From Halomonas sp. S3-1-1 (GTDB taxonomy: Bacteria; Pseudomonadota; Gammaproteobacteria; Pseudomonadales; Halomonadaceae), in the NCBI RefSeq assembly GCF_023757625.1, contig NZ_JALGBZ010000001.1, positions 496,001 to 560,000 of the forward strand: a stretch of 64,000 nt of DNA. The letters are read 5' to 3'. The translations under genes were made by a program, and so were the position numbers. A model generated the notes under the pieces. That model saw only the letters and a list, made by a program, of their open reading frames with translations, was not told the origin of the DNA and made no database searches. Positions 38,414-48,338 of the stretch are shown here, one piece after another (within the stretch, counting starts at the first letter, position 1; the number at the start of each line of letters is the position of its first letter).

Positions 38414-40204
38414 GTGATCGAGAACAATGGCGTACCTCTGCCCGAACTTCGCGATTACCAGCGCCAGGCGGTAACGCGGGTCATCGAGCATTTTCGCGCC
38501 GGGAGCGACCCCGGGGTGGTCGTACTGCCTACCGGCAGCGGTAAATCCCTGGTGATCGCCGAGCTCGCCCGCCTTGCCCGGGGGCGAGTGCTGGTACTGG
38601 CCCACGTGCGCGAGCTGGTCGAGCAGAATCACGCCAAGTACCAGGCCTACGGGCTAAAGGCGGATATCTTCAGTGCGGGCTTGAAGCGCAAGGAGGCGAG
38701 CCGCCAGGTGGTGTTCGGCTCCGTTCAATCCGTGGTGCGCAACTTGGCGGCCTTCGAGGACGATAACTTCACTTTGCTGGTGATCGATGAATGCCACCGG
38801 GTGTCGCTGGAAAAGACCTCGAGCTACCGCCAGGTGATCGAGCATCTCAGACGCCAAAACCCGTCGCTCAAGATTCTCGGGCTGACCGCCACGCCCTATC
38901 GGCTGGGGCAGGGCTTTATCTACCATCGCCACTACCACGGCATGGTGCGCGGCGACGCAGAGAGCTTTTTCACCGACTGCGTGTTCGAGCAGCCGCTGCG
39001 CCTGATGGTCAAAAAGGGCTATCTCACCGCGCCGGAGCGCCTCGATATGGCGGTTCAGGGCTACGATTTCTCGCGTTTGGTGCCGGCCCAGGGCGGCCAG
39101 TTCGCCGAGCGTGAGCTCAACGAGGTGGTGGCCAAAAGCCGCGCCACGCCCGGCATCGTCGAGCAGATCATCGAGCGCGCCCGCGAGCGCCACGGTGTGA
39201 TGATCTTCGCCGCCACCGTGGCTCACGCCGAAGAGATCACGGGGTATCTGCCGGACGGCGAAGCGGCGCTGATCACCGGGGAAACGAAGGCGGTCGAGCG
39301 CGAGCGGCTGATCAACGCGTTCAAGGCGCGCGCGCTCAAGTATCTGGTCAATGTCTCGGTGCTGACCACCGGGTTCGATGCGCCCCATGTCGACGTGATC
39401 GCCATTCTGCGCCCCACCGAGTCGGTGAGTCTTTACCAGCAGATCGTTGGCCGCGGTTTGAGATTGTCGCCGGGCAAAACCGACTGCCTGGTGCTCGATT
39501 ACGCCGGCAATCCCTGGAATCTTTACGCCCCTGAAGTGGGCGAGCCGCGCCCGGATAGCGATTCTGAGCCGGTGCAGGTGGTGTGCCCGGCCTGCGAACA
39601 CGCCAACCTGTTCTGGGGCAAGCGCGACGGTGAGCTGGTGCTCGAGCACTTCGGTCGGCGCTGCCAAGGGCTCGTCGAGAACGAACAGGGCAAGCGCGTG
39701 CAGTGCGATTTTCGCTTTCGCTTCAAGGTGTGCGATCAGTGCGGCGCCGAAAACGACATCGCCGCTCGGCGCTGCCACGGCTGTCAGACGCTTCTGGTCG
39801 ACGCCGACGACAAGCTCAAGGATGCGCTGAAGCTAAAGGACGCGAAGGTGCTGCGGGTCAGCGGCATGGACGTCGAGGCCACCATCAACGGGCGCGGCCT
39901 GCCCCGGCTCAAGGTCACCTATTTCGACGAGGACGGGACGAGCTTGAGCGAGTGGTTCGCGCTGGAAACCGCCGCCCAGCGCTACGCTTTTTACCACGCG
40001 TTTCTGCAGGACCACGCTCGCGCCCCGGGCGTCGAGTGGAAGCCCACCTCCGCCGACGAAATCGTGACCGAGCGCTGCCGGCTGCGCCGCCCGGACTTCG
40101 TGGTAGGGCGTAAAGTGGGGCGCCACTGGCAGCTTCGCGAGAAGCTCTTCGACTACCAAGGGCGCTACCGCAAGGCCTTCGATGCCGGCGGCGATGTCTC
40201 GTGA
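38414..40204 (+). CDS. radD: RadD (YejH) superfamily 2 helicase-like DNA repair protein
   Basis: A 596-residue SF2 ATPase. Helicase motifs: Q-motif region [16 protein letters not shown], Walker [16 protein letters not shown] box ([11 protein letters not shown]), motif III LTATPYR, motif [15 protein letters not shown]-terminal zinc-binding region has [21 protein letters not shown] and CHGC. Length and motifs fit E. coli RadD (586 aa), which limits RecA-dependent crossover and aids double-strand-break repair. The start is GTG at 38414 with only a weak ribosome binding site. Single gene. Confidence 0.88.
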   Translation: MIENNGVPLPELRDYQRQAVTRVIEHFRAGSDPGVVVLPTGSGKSLVIAELARLARGRVLVLAHVRELVEQNHAKYQAYGLKADIFSAGLKRKEASRQVVFGSVQSVVRNLAAFEDDNFTLLVIDECHRVSLEKTSSYRQVIEHLRRQNPSLKILGLTATPYRLGQGFIYHRHYHGMVRGDAESFFTDCVFEQPLRLMVKKGYLTAPERLDMAVQGYDFSRLVPAQGGQFAERELNEVVAKSRATPGIVEQIIERARERHGVMIFAATVAHAEEITGYLPDGEAALITGETKAVERERLINAFKARALKYLVNVSVLTTGFDAPHVDVIAILRPTESVSLYQQIVGRGLRLSPGKTDCLVLDYAGNPWNLYAPEVGEPRPDSDSEPVQVVCPACEHANLFWGKRDGELVLEHFGRRCQGLVENEQGKRVQCDFRFRFKVCDQCGAENDIAARRCHGCQTLLVDADDKLKDALKLKDAKVLRVSGMDVEATINGRGLPRLKVTYFDEDGTSLSEWFALETAAQRYAFYHAFLQDHARAPGVEWKPTSADEIVTERCRLRRPDFVVGRKVGRHWQLREKLFDYQGRYRKAFDAGGDVS

Positions 40205-40271
40205 GGCGTGCGCTGTTACACTGGCGCCTGATTGAACCACCGCCTTTGCGCCAACAAGGAAAGCCACCCGC

Positions 40272-41237
40272 GTGAGCGAAACGCTGGAGCCTGATAACGA
40301 GATCGAATCCGCCTTCGACGAGCCGGTGGTGGAGGCGCTTGGGCGGCTGTTCGATGAGCCGATCACGAAGCTCCCGGAAGATCTCTACATTCCGCCGGAG
40401 GCGCTGCGCGTGTTTCTCGAAGCCTTCGAGGGGCCGCTGGATCTGCTCTTGTACCTGATTCGCCGCCAGAACCTGGACATTCTCACGGTCAACGTCGCCG
40501 CCATCACCCATCAGTACATCGAGTACGTGGAGCTGATGAAAGCGATGCAGATCGAGCTTGCCGGCGAGTACCTGCTGATGGCCGCGATGCTGGCCGAGAT
40601 CAAATCGCGCACGCTCTTGCCGCGCCCGCCGAAGGAAGAGGGTGAGGACGAAGAGGATCCGCGCGCCGAGCTGATTCGCCGGCTACAGGAGTACGAGCGC
40701 CTAAAAGAGGCCGCCGAAACGCTGGATACGCTGCCGCGGGTGGGGCGCGACTGGTTCAGCGCCCAGGCGGGCCTGCCGCCGATCGAAACCCGGGTGATCC
40801 ACCCGGATGTGGAGCTCGATGAGCTGCTCGGCGCGCTCTCGGGTATCCTCAAGCGCGCCGAGCTGACCCAAAGCCACCAGGTGAGCCGCGAGGTGCTCTC
40901 GACCCGCGAGCGGATGCTCAAGATCATGGAGGTACTCGCAAGCGACGAGGCCCAGGGGCGCTACACGCCGTTCGAAGCGCTTTTCACCCTGGAGGAGGGG
41001 CGCGGCGGCGTGGTGGTCACCTTCATGGCGATTCTTGAGCTTGCCAAGGAGGCGATGATCGACATCGTACAGAACGCACCGCTCTCGCCGATTCACGTGC
41101 GCGCCCGGCCGGCGGCGCTGGCCGATGACGACAGCGCCTTCGAACTCGAGGAGGACGAAAGCGACGCCTTCGAGGACGCCGAGGCCACTTTCGGTGCCGA
41201 CGACGACCCTTTGAATGCCGGTGAGGACGAGCCGTGA
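40272..41237 (+). CDS. scpA: Segregation and condensation protein A
   Basis: ScpA is the kleisin subunit of the SMC-ScpAB condensin. The 321-residue protein has the N-terminal kleisin block LEAFEGPLDLLLYLIRRQNLDI and YLLMAAMLAEIKSRTLLP that contacts the SMC neck, and a C-terminal winged helix (FEALFTLEEGRGGVVVTFMAILEL). N-terminal 40 and C-terminal 45 residues are strongly acidic extensions. GTG start with AAGGA upstream. It overlaps scpB by 4 bp (GTGA). The smc gene is not in this window. Confidence 0.92.
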   Translation: MSETLEPDNEIESAFDEPVVEALGRLFDEPITKLPEDLYIPPEALRVFLEAFEGPLDLLLYLIRRQNLDILTVNVAAITHQYIEYVELMKAMQIELAGEYLLMAAMLAEIKSRTLLPRPPKEEGEDEEDPRAELIRRLQEYERLKEAAETLDTLPRVGRDWFSAQAGLPPIETRVIHPDVELDELLGALSGILKRAELTQSHQVSREVLSTRERMLKIMEVLASDEAQGRYTPFEALFTLEEGRGGVVVTFMAILELAKEAMIDIVQNAPLSPIHVRARPAALADDDSAFELEEDESDAFEDAEATFGADDDPLNAGEDEP

Positions 41238-42076
41238 GCGCTACCCCGATGAACAGCACCTTTGATAAAAGTACGACGCTGGACGAGATTCTCGAGGCGG
41301 CGCTTCTGGCCGCCGGCGAGCCGCTGTGCCTGGAGCGACTGGAGACGCTGTTTCTCGACGGCGAAAGCCCCGGGGTCAAAACGCTTCGCGAGGCGCTCGG
41401 ACGTCTTTCCGAGCGCCACGAGAATGGGGCGCTGGAGCTGGTCGAAACCGCCTCGGGCTTCCAACTGCGCATTCGTCCACGCCTTTCCCAGTGGGTCTCC
41501 AGGCTTTGGGACGAGCGTCCCCAGCGCTACTCCCGAGCGCTTTTAGAGACGCTGGCGCTAATAGCCTACCGCCAGCCGGTCTCACGCGGCGACATCGAGG
41601 AGGTGCGCGGGGTAAGCGTGTCGAGCTCGATCATGCGCACGCTGATGGAGCGCGGCTGGATTCGCGTCGTCGGCCATCGCGACGTGCCGGGCCGCCCGGC
41701 GGTGTACGCCACGACGAGAAGCTTTCTCGACGATTTCGGCCTGAAAACGCTGGACGCGCTGCCGCCGATGCACGAACTGACCAGCCAGGAAGAGCTCGAT
41801 ATCGATGATGAGGCGCCCGCGACTCGCGACGAGATGGAATCTTCATCGGCTGAAGCGGTCGAGACACTGGACGAAAGCGCCGAAACCGGGCAGGATGCGC
41901 CCCCCGATATGGGCGACGCTTCTCATGAAGACGACGCCCAACCCCACGCCGAGACGGCGTTAACCCCGCCGCTGAGCTTTGCCGATCTTGAGGCGCGGCT
42001 CGCGGCGCGCGCGGCGGAACAACGTGACCCGCCCGCGTCGACAGACAAGAGGTCCGACGACCATGAGCCAGAATAA
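41234..42076 (+). CDS. scpB: Segregation and condensation protein B
   Basis: A 280-residue ScpB: two winged-helix domains (about 15-95 and 97-180) with [26 protein letters not shown] and [21 protein letters not shown]. The last about 90 residues are a low-complexity acidic tail rich in Glu, Asp and Ser. It dimerises on ScpA in the condensin complex. GTG start overlapping the scpA stop, so translation is coupled. The 3' end overlaps rluB by 14 bp. Confidence 0.92.
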   Translation: MSATPMNSTFDKSTTLDEILEAALLAAGEPLCLERLETLFLDGESPGVKTLREALGRLSERHENGALELVETASGFQLRIRPRLSQWVSRLWDERPQRYSRALLETLALIAYRQPVSRGDIEEVRGVSVSSSIMRTLMERGWIRVVGHRDVPGRPAVYATTRSFLDDFGLKTLDALPPMHELTSQEELDIDDEAPATRDEMESSSAEAVETLDESAETGQDAPPDMGDASHEDDAQPHAETALTPPLSFADLEARLAARAAEQRDPPASTDKRSDDHEPE

Positions 42077-42932
42077 CCAAACCCCACCCCCCGGTAGCGA
42101 AAAGTTGCAGAAAGTGCTGGCCCGCGCCGGCTTCGGCTCGCGCCGGGAGATGGAAACCGTGATCAGCGATGGCCGCGTCAAGGTCAACGGCCAAATCGCC
42201 AAGCTCGGCGACCGGGTCGAGGAGCGCGACAAGGTCAGCTTCGACGACCGCCCTGTGTCGCTGCGCCCGGAGGCCGAGGTGCCGCGCCGCGTGCTGATGT
42301 ACAACAAGCCCGAAGGCGAGCTTTGCACGCGCAAGGACCCGGAGGGCCGGCGCACGGTATTCGAACGCCTGCCGCGCCTGAAAGGCGAGCGCTGGATCGC
42401 GATCGGGCGGCTGGACATCAACACCAGCGGCCTTTTGCTGTTCACCACCGACGGCGAGCTCGCCAACCGTCTGATGCACCCCTCCACCCAGGTCGAGCGC
42501 GAGTACGCCGTGCGCGTCATGGGCGAAGTGAAGCAGGAGCACATCAAGGCGATGGTCGACGGCGTCATGCTCGAGGACGGCCCGGCGCGCTTCACCGACG
42601 TGCAGGAGTTCGGCGGCGAAGGAATCAATACCTGGTTCCACGTGGTGATCATGGAGGGCCGCAACCGCGAGGTGAGAAGGCTCTGGGAGTCGCAAAACCT
42701 CACCGTGAGCCGCTTGAAGCGCGTGCGCTACGGCAACATCTTCCTCGACAAGCGGGCCAAGGCCGGCGAGTGGATCGAGCTTAGCCAGGACGAGATCGAC
42801 GATTTGGCAACGCTTGCCCAGCTCGAGGCGCGCAAGGTGCCGGAGCTCACCCCGGACGAGAAAAACCGCTGGAGCCGCGACAAGCACAAGCGCCGCCCGG
42901 TGCAGGCGATGCGCAAGCCCAAGCGCCGCTGA
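42063..42932 (+). CDS. rluB: 23S rRNA pseudouridine(2605) synthase RluB
   Basis: A 289-residue pseudouridine synthase of the RsuA family. N-terminal S4 RNA-binding domain ([20 protein letters not shown]), catalytic motif with the aspartate in [20 protein letters not shown], and [14 protein letters not shown] basic C-terminal tail ([16 protein letters not shown]) probably aids rRNA binding. The ATG at 42063 follows AGAGG inside the end of scpB. scpA-scpB-rluB is a widely conserved operon. Confidence 0.92.
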   Translation: MSQNNQTPPPGSEKLQKVLARAGFGSRREMETVISDGRVKVNGQIAKLGDRVEERDKVSFDDRPVSLRPEAEVPRRVLMYNKPEGELCTRKDPEGRRTVFERLPRLKGERWIAIGRLDINTSGLLLFTTDGELANRLMHPSTQVEREYAVRVMGEVKQEHIKAMVDGVMLEDGPARFTDVQEFGGEGINTWFHVVIMEGRNREVRRLWESQNLTVSRLKRVRYGNIFLDKRAKAGEWIELSQDEIDDLATLAQLEARKVPELTPDEKNRWSRDKHKRRPVQAMRKPKRR

Positions 42933-42956
42933 TACCTCGGCGCTGGCGCTCGCCCT

Positions 42957-42990
42957 CGCCCTTCACGCCCCGCCCGGGGCGTGAAGGGCG
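42957..42990. terminator. Strong hairpin between rluB and the glycosyltransferase gene
   Basis: A perfect 15-bp stem, CGCCCTTCACGCCCC / GGGGCGTGAAGGGCG, with loop GCCC, between convergent genes. A clear T tract is lacking on both sides, so termination rests on the stem or Rho. Confidence 0.65.
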
Positions 42991-43018
42991 TATTGATTCG
43001 ATACCTTTACCCAACTCC

Positions 43019-44722
43019 TTATCGAAAGCTGTCCACGATCGTCTCTTCCCAGCGTTTGGCGACGCTGGCCGGGGAGAAGTACGTTTTGAAGCGCGTCTGC
43101 GCGTTGTCTCCCAAGCGGCGGGCAAGACCGGGCTCCACCACCAAACGGGTCAGGTGTTCGGCAAACGCGGTCGTGTCATTGGGTGCGACGAGAAAGCCGG
43201 TCTCGTTGGAGGCGATCATGTCAGACGGGCCGTAACGGACATCGAAGGCGACCACCGGGCAGCGAAAGGCCATCGCCTCGAGCAGCGTCAGCGGGAACCC
43301 CTCCATCACACTGGTCAAAATGGCGCACTGCGCGTCACGATAGATGCTCGCGATGTCGTTGCAGTAGCCTTCGAGCACGACGTGACGCTCGAGCTTTAAT
43401 GCCTCGATACGTGCTTTGATTTTGTCGCGCTCGCCGCCTTCGCCGTAAAGGTGAAGGCACGCCTGCGGCGCGTGCTTCACGACCTCGGCCAGTATCTCGA
43501 GCGCCTTTAGGTGCTGCTTTTCTGGCGACAGGCGCGCCACGTAAACGATTTTACTCCGCTGGTTGGGCAGTTCTTCACCGTCGGCGCTTTTCAGTGCCTT
43601 GTAGGAGGCGCTGAGCGTGTGCGGCACCGTGACCACGTTTTGGTCCGGGAAACGGCGCTCGACGTCCCGGGTTTGCGTTTGGGTCAGCGCTACCACGCCA
43701 TCCGGCGTATCGCCGCCTTCCAGCAGGTCCCGGTAATGGGTCTTGAGCCGGGTGTCGGGTTCTTTACCCTGAAAGTGCGTGCTGTGCAGCGCGCCGAACA
43801 CACGAATCTGCTTTTTCCGGTTTTCGCCTACCGGCGCGTTGCGCAAAAGCGCGGAGGCCTTGAAGGTAAACTTGTTCTTGTCGTTGAGCAGCCAAAGCTT
43901 ATTACCCTTCAATCGGGTCGTCAGGGCATTGAGCGCGTAAAGCGAAAAGTCCGTACTGTCGCCCAAAAACGTGCACTGACCGAGGAGGTTGTCGATCGCC
44001 CCCAAGCCGGTGGCGGTGCTCTCGAAAGAAATATGAGTGGCCTGAAAAAATGACTGCCCCGTCGTGAGCGAGGCGTGTAGATAAAAGCCGGGTGCGAGCC
44101 CTTTTTCTGGCGAGGGTTCGGCTCCTTCTCTTTCGAATACCCGGAAGAACAGCGGCGTGCCCCAAGGGCTGTAGTGAATTTCGTGAGTTCGCTGGCGGGT
44201 GTGAGGATCATAAAGGCGGTGGCTACTGCGATGGCCCGTGGCGTGGTAGATATCCGCCGCGACCTTCTGGCCCTTGTCGAAGTAGTTAATGTGGATCAGC
44301 TCGCCGTGCTCTTTCGAGTAGACCTTGTAGGCAAAAAGCCGGCCCTGGCCGTTGAGGTAGCGCACGTCCTTGTGCCCTTCGACCGGGGCGGCGGTGTAGC
44401 CAGTAAAGCTCGGGTCGATCACCGGTGGGAGCGTGTCCTTGAGGGCGCTTGACGGCAGCGCTGGGTCGTCGAACCCCTGCAGGCAGTCGTAGAGGCCCTT
44501 GATACGCGTAGCGCTGTGATAACGCTCGCTACTCAGAAGTGCAGTGACGTTGCGTTGAAGCTCCGGGCGATACTGGAACGTCACGATCAAGGGGTGGACG
44601 CCCAGCTCATCGATGAACAGCGACGCCCTGGCCAGCGCCGAGTGTTCGATGCCGGTGAGCATTGTGCCCATGTCCAGGTTGAGAAACAGGATGTCCGTAT
44701 CGTCCAGCAGGGGCTGTGCCAT
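43019..44722 (-). CDS. TagE/GtfA-like family 4 glycosyltransferase
   Basis: A 566-residue protein. The C-terminal GT-B half has the GT4 pattern: IVYVARLSPEKQHLKALEIL, then LHLYGEGGERDKI and the EX7E motif in EGFPLTLLEAMAF. The N-terminal 250 residues (starting DDTDILFLNLDMG) resemble the acceptor domain of TagE/GtfA/TarM enzymes, which glycosylate polyols or serine-rich proteins in Gram-positives. No membrane segment, partner subunit or surface-polymer genes are nearby. The ATG at 44722 follows AAGG. It lies beside two tRNA-Lys genes, a common integration context, so acquisition is possible. Acceptor unknown. Confidence 0.7.
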   Translation of the reverse strand: MAQPLLDDTDILFLNLDMGTMLTGIEHSALARASLFIDELGVHPLIVTFQYRPELQRNVTALLSSERYHSATRIKGLYDCLQGFDDPALPSSALKDTLPPVIDPSFTGYTAAPVEGHKDVRYLNGQGRLFAYKVYSKEHGELIHINYFDKGQKVAADIYHATGHRSSHRLYDPHTRQRTHEIHYSPWGTPLFFRVFEREGAEPSPEKGLAPGFYLHASLTTGQSFFQATHISFESTATGLGAIDNLLGQCTFLGDSTDFSLYALNALTTRLKGNKLWLLNDKNKFTFKASALLRNAPVGENRKKQIRVFGALHSTHFQGKEPDTRLKTHYRDLLEGGDTPDGVVALTQTQTRDVERRFPDQNVVTVPHTLSASYKALKSADGEELPNQRSKIVYVARLSPEKQHLKALEILAEVVKHAPQACLHLYGEGGERDKIKARIEALKLERHVVLEGYCNDIASIYRDAQCAILTSVMEGFPLTLLEAMAFRCPVVAFDVRYGPSDMIASNETGFLVAPNDTTAFAEHLTRLVVEPGLARRLGDNAQTRFKTYFSPASVAKRWEETIVDSFR

Positions 44723-44852
44723 GGTGGGTCGCCTTGTCGTCAGTAGCCTAAGCTTGAAACACGTATTGTCGTGAACCGGCATCGCTGCGACAAGACTAGA
44801 ACAGGCTTCCATCGAGCGGCGTTAATATTTTAAAGGGTGTTGTCAAAAAGCC

Positions 44853-44881
44853 TTGCCAGACATCGGGTTGATCTGTACTAT
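44853..44881 (+). promoter_or_regulatory. tRNA-Lys promoter
   Basis: TTGCCA (44853-44858), 17 bp, TACTAT (44876-44881), followed by a GC-containing discriminator. The predicted start near 44888 is about 10 nt before the mature tRNA. Confidence 0.65.
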
Positions 44882-44897
44882 ATGCATCCGTTCGAGG

Positions 44898-44973
44898 GGG
44901 TCGTTAGCTCAGTTGGTAGAGCAGTTGACTTTTAATCAATTGGTCGTAGGTTCGAATCCTACACGACCCACCA
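44898..44973 (+). tRNA. tRNA-Lys (anticodon UUU), copy 1
   Basis: A 76-nt tRNA with encoded CCA. Acceptor arm GGGTCGT pairs with ACGACCC, D arm AGCTCAGTTGGTAGAGC, anticodon loop CTTTTAA with TTT, and T arm GGTTCGAATCC. The anticodon UUU reads AAA and AAG lysine codons. Followed after 75 bp by an identical copy. Confidence 0.97.
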
Positions 44974-45048
44974 CCGACGTTTACGACGTTGGCCCTCAAG
45001 ACTCGAACGCGATGCCCGCATGGCAATAACCGTGCAACAAGGCAATCT

Positions 45049-45124
45049 GGGTCGTTAGCTCAGTTGGTAGAGCAGTTGACTTTTAATCAATTGGTCGTAG
45101 GTTCGAATCCTACACGACCCACCA
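45049..45124 (+). tRNA. tRNA-Lys (anticodon UUU), copy 2
   Basis: Identical in all 76 positions to the copy at 44898-44973, with encoded CCA. No separate promoter is evident in the 75-bp spacer, so both are probably processed from one transcript ended by the terminator that follows. Confidence 0.97.
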
Positions 45125-45131
45125 GATTCGG

Positions 45132-45164
45132 CGCCCCTAACAGTCACCTGTCAGGGGCGTTTTC
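45132..45164 (+). terminator. Terminator of the tRNA-Lys transcript
   Basis: Stem CGCCCCT / AGGGGCG, extended imperfectly by CAG/CTG, followed by TTTT. Confidence 0.75.
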
Positions 45165-45242
45165 GTTGATCTTGATGTTCCTCTCTCAGCCCGCAACGCT
45201 ATCGGCGAGCGCGCGTTGCATTGTGCTCGCGCGCCTGGCCGG

Positions 45243-46703
45243 CTAGTTGAACGACGACAGCGCCTCACGGTAGTCGAGAAACGCCTCGCGGCGCTGGTCG
45301 ATCAGTGCGACCAGCGGCGTGTCACCTTCCTGCTGGGCCACGTTTTTGGCGATGCCGAGCTGCTGAATGCCGCGGTCTACCCGGCCGGTCAACTGAAGGT
45401 ACTCCGCCTGGGCCAGGTGCCCCCAGCCGTTGTGACCGCTGCGCCCGGCGGCGGTGGTCAGCAGGTTGAAGCCCTGCGGATTTTCCGGATAGCGCTCGGT
45501 GACGCGGCGTAGCAGATCGAACGCCGCCTGCGGGTCGCGCTGCAGCTGCGCTTCGGCCAAAATCAGCTGAGCCGGCAGGTAGTTCGGCATGACGCGCAGC
45601 CAGCGCTCGGCCCGCGTGATCGCCTCGTCGATGCGGTTGGCCTCGAGCGCGACCTGGGCGGCGGAGGCGGGAATCATGGCGTAGTCCGGAAGCTCGGTGG
45701 CCAGCGCGTCGAGGCTTTGGAGCGCCGAGTCTACCTGGCCGCGGCGAGCGTCGATCAGCGCGCTTAAATAGCGCCGCGCGGGCTCTTCGGCACCGCCCTG
45801 GGCCAGGCGCGACTGTGCCTGCTCCGGGGCGTTTTGATAAATGCTCAGCAGTGCCCGGGCGCGCATCAGGTTGTAGAGGGTGTTGCTTTGGTAGCTGTCC
45901 GCCACGGTGAGCTGGGCCACGCGGGCCTGGGCGTCGCTCAGGCGGCTGTCCGATACCGGGTGGGTGAGCAAAAACTCCGGCGGGGTGCCGCCCTGTAAGC
46001 GCGCCAGGCGCTGCATCGAGGCGAACATGCGCACCATCGCCTCCGGATCAAAACCGGCGGCGGCCATGGCTTGAAGCCCGACTCGGTCGGCCTCCTGCTC
46101 GAAGCGCCGCGAGTAGGCGAGCTGGTCCTGAATCAGCGCCGCTTGGGAGCCCATGGCGGTGGCGATGCCCGCATCGCCACCGCCGCTGGCGGCGATCAGC
46201 ATGCCGGCAAGCAGCCCCGCCAGGGCGGGCAGCTGGGTTTGGCCGGCGCGCTCGCTGCCGCGGGCATAGTGGCGCTGGGACAGATGGCCAAGCTCGTGTG
46301 CAATCACCGACACGAAAGCGCCTTCGTCCTCGGCAAAGGCGAAAAGCCCCGAATTGATACCCACTACGCCGCCGGGCACGGCGAAGGCGTTGAGCGCGCG
46401 GTGATCGACCATTACCGTGGTGGTGTCCAGACCGCCCAGCTGGCTATAGGGCGTGAGCCGGGTCACTACGCCTTCCAGATAGTCGTGGGCGATGGCGTCC
46501 TGCCACTGGGGCGCCTGGGCGCGAAATTGCCTGAGCCAGGCACGGCCCAAACGAAACTCCTCGAGGCTCGCCGAAGGCGAGGCGCCGCCCAGACTCGGCA
46601 GATGGCTGTTGTCGAAGCCCTGACCCTGGGCGGTGGGAAAAGCGCTTGCCAATACCAGCGTAAACGCCAGGGCCGAGCGCTGCAGAAAACGACGGTGCGA
46701 CAT
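45243..46703 (-). CDS. bepA: BepA-like periplasmic M48 metalloprotease with TPR domain
   Basis: A 486-residue protein with a signal peptide (about residues 1-27, ending PTAQGQG). The M48 peptidase domain carries HELGH at residues 136-140 and the third ligand region EQEADRVGLQAMAAAGFDP. The C-terminal half is TPR-like (from about 300). BepA aids assembly of outer-membrane proteins and degrades stalled LptD and BamA. AGAGG precedes the ATG at 46703. It is divergent from the tusA-perM pair, as in Pseudomonas. Confidence 0.9.
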   Translation of the reverse strand: MSHRRFLQRSALAFTLVLASAFPTAQGQGFDNSHLPSLGGASPSASLEEFRLGRAWLRQFRAQAPQWQDAIAHDYLEGVVTRLTPYSQLGGLDTTTVMVDHRALNAFAVPGGVVGINSGLFAFAEDEGAFVSVIAHELGHLSQRHYARGSERAGQTQLPALAGLLAGMLIAASGGGDAGIATAMGSQAALIQDQLAYSRRFEQEADRVGLQAMAAAGFDPEAMVRMFASMQRLARLQGGTPPEFLLTHPVSDSRLSDAQARVAQLTVADSYQSNTLYNLMRARALLSIYQNAPEQAQSRLAQGGAEEPARRYLSALIDARRGQVDSALQSLDALATELPDYAMIPASAAQVALEANRIDEAITRAERWLRVMPNYLPAQLILAEAQLQRDPQAAFDLLRRVTERYPENPQGFNLLTTAAGRSGHNGWGHLAQAEYLQLTGRVDRGIQQLGIAKNVAQQEGDTPLVALIDQRREAFLDYREALSSFN

Positions 46704-46870
46704 GGCATCCTCTTGTGGTCTTGCGGCTTGAATCATGGCCACGGCCCGTTGGGCGGTGAGACGTTGATTCGAACCGGGAAGTGCCGTTAAATCAAACGCG
46801 AAAGCGCATCGGTGAACACCAGGTTTATGTCACAATGCCAGCTTTGCCCAGGCATTTTAAGGGAGTCACC

Positions 46871-47155
46871 ATGACCGATGATGAAGGGTGTGATCAAAAG
46901 GCGCCAGCGCCGCTTGCGCCAGATGCGGTCGTCGACGCCTGTGGGCTCGCCTGCCCGCTGCCGCTTTTGAAAGCCAAACAGGCGCTGGCGCCGCTCGGCC
47001 CGGGAGGGCTTCTGGAAGTCGTGGCTGACGACCAAGGCTCGTGGCGCGATATTACCTCGTTCGCCGAGCAAAGCGCGCACACGCTCGAAAGGCGCGAACA
47101 CGAAAACGGTCGTTACCATTTCTGGATACGCAAGGCGGGAGGTTCGTCCTTATGA
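46871..47155 (+). CDS. TusA/SirA-family sulfur carrier-like protein
   Basis: A 94-residue protein of the TusA fold. The conserved cysteine lies in DACGLACPLPLLKAKQAL (CPxP motif). An N-terminal extension of about 20 residues and the QGSWRDITSFAEQ segment set it apart from TusA proper. The Pseudomonas aeruginosa homologue in the same setting, before a PerM-family gene and bcp, has been linked to molybdenum cofactor and nitrate respiration; whether that holds here is inference. AAGGGAG precedes the ATG. Its stop overlaps the perM start (ATGA). Confidence 0.82.
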   Translation: MTDDEGCDQKAPAPLAPDAVVDACGLACPLPLLKAKQALAPLGPGGLLEVVADDQGSWRDITSFAEQSAHTLERREHENGRYHFWIRKAGGSSL

Positions 47156-48267
47156 CCGTGCGCAGCATCCTGAAAAGCTGGGTAGAGCGCTACTTTTCCG
47201 ACGAAGAGGCGCTGATTCTGCTGCTCGTGCTGGTGGCCGGGTTTGCCGCGATCATCTGGTTTGGGCGCATGCTGGCGCCGTTTTTCACCGCGCTGGTGCT
47301 GGCCTTTCTGCTTCAAGGGGTGGTGAATATTTTTACCCGCCGCGGCGTCCCGCATCTGCTGGCGGTGATCCTCGTTTTTGTGGTTTTCGTCGGGGCGCTT
47401 TTGACCCTGGCGTTCTTTTTGATGCCGCTGATCTGGAACCAGCTCGTAGGGCTGGTGCAGGAGTCGCCGCGCATGTTCGCCAGCGGCCAGGCCTGGCTCG
47501 ACGATCTTCAGGCCCGCTACCCCAACCTGATCACGCCGGATCAGATGCAGAACTGGGTGGGCGTGGCCAGCCGCGAGATCAGCCAGCTGGGTCAGCGCGC
47601 GCTGACGCTGTCGCTGACCTCGCTTGGCAACGTGATGTCGATCATTATCTACCTGGTGCTGGTGCCGATTCTGGTGCTGTTCATGCTCAAGGACCGCGAG
47701 CAGCTGGTGGGGTTCATCCTCTCGCTTTTGCCGCAAAAGCGCACGCTTTTGACGCGCATCTGGCGCGAAATGGATCATCAGATCGCCAACTACATTCGCG
47801 GCAAGTCGATCGAGATCATCATCGTCGGCACGGTGGCGTTTTTCACCTTCACGCTGTTTGGGCTGCCCTACACCGCGCTTTTGTCCGTGCTGGTCGGTTT
47901 CTCGGTACTGGTGCCGTTCATTGGCGCCGCGGTGGCTACCCTGCCCGTAGCGGCGGTGGCGGGCTTTCAGTTCGGTTTGAGCGAGCAGTTCGCCTACGTG
48001 ATTCTGGCCTACGGCATCATTCAGGCGCTGGATGGCAACGTGCTCTCGCCAATTCTGTTCTCCGAGACCAATAACATCCATCCGGTCTCGATCATCGTCG
48101 CCGTGCTCTTTTTCGGCGGTATCTGGGGCTTCTGGGGCGTGTTCTTCGCCATTCCTCTGGCCACACTCTTGAAAGCACTGGTCTACGCCTGGCCGCGCCG
48201 CGACGACCCAAGCCACGCGCCGATGGATAACGCGATTTTGACCGAAGACCGCACGCCGCTGCGCTAA
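47152..48267 (+). CDS. perM: PerM/AI-2E transporter-family permease
   Basis: A 371-residue polytopic inner-membrane protein with about eight hydrophobic segments. Family blocks include VPILVLFMLKDREQLVGFIL and LPYTALLSVLVGFSVLVPFIGA. This superfamily includes YdgG/TqsA and PerM; substrates are poorly known, and Na+/H+ antiport has been shown for some members. GGGAGG precedes the ATG at 47152; the longer upstream frame lies in the tusA-like gene. Translation is coupled to that gene. Confidence 0.85.
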   Translation: MTVRSILKSWVERYFSDEEALILLLVLVAGFAAIIWFGRMLAPFFTALVLAFLLQGVVNIFTRRGVPHLLAVILVFVVFVGALLTLAFFLMPLIWNQLVGLVQESPRMFASGQAWLDDLQARYPNLITPDQMQNWVGVASREISQLGQRALTLSLTSLGNVMSIIIYLVLVPILVLFMLKDREQLVGFILSLLPQKRTLLTRIWREMDHQIANYIRGKSIEIIIVGTVAFFTFTLFGLPYTALLSVLVGFSVLVPFIGAAVATLPVAAVAGFQFGLSEQFAYVILAYGIIQALDGNVLSPILFSETNNIHPVSIIVAVLFFGGIWGFWGVFFAIPLATLLKALVYAWPRRDDPSHAPMDNAILTEDRTPLR

Positions 48268-48272
48268 CGGTA

Positions 48273-48315
48273 AAACGCCAAGCGCCCGTCCTGACAGGGC
48301 GGGCGCTTGGCGTTT
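48273..48315. terminator. Terminator between perM and bcp
   Basis: A perfect 16-bp stem, AAACGCCAAGCGCCCG / CGGGCGCTTGGCGTTT, between the convergent genes, with a run of T (48324-48328) somewhat further on. Bidirectional use is likely. Confidence 0.8.
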
Positions 48316-48338
48316 GGGCGCTCTTTTTCAAAGGGCAT

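Noticed and set aside
44723..45130. Integrated element at the tRNA-Lys genes
   Set aside because: No integrase, no partial tRNA copy and no flanking direct repeat were seen; the second tRNA is a complete gene.
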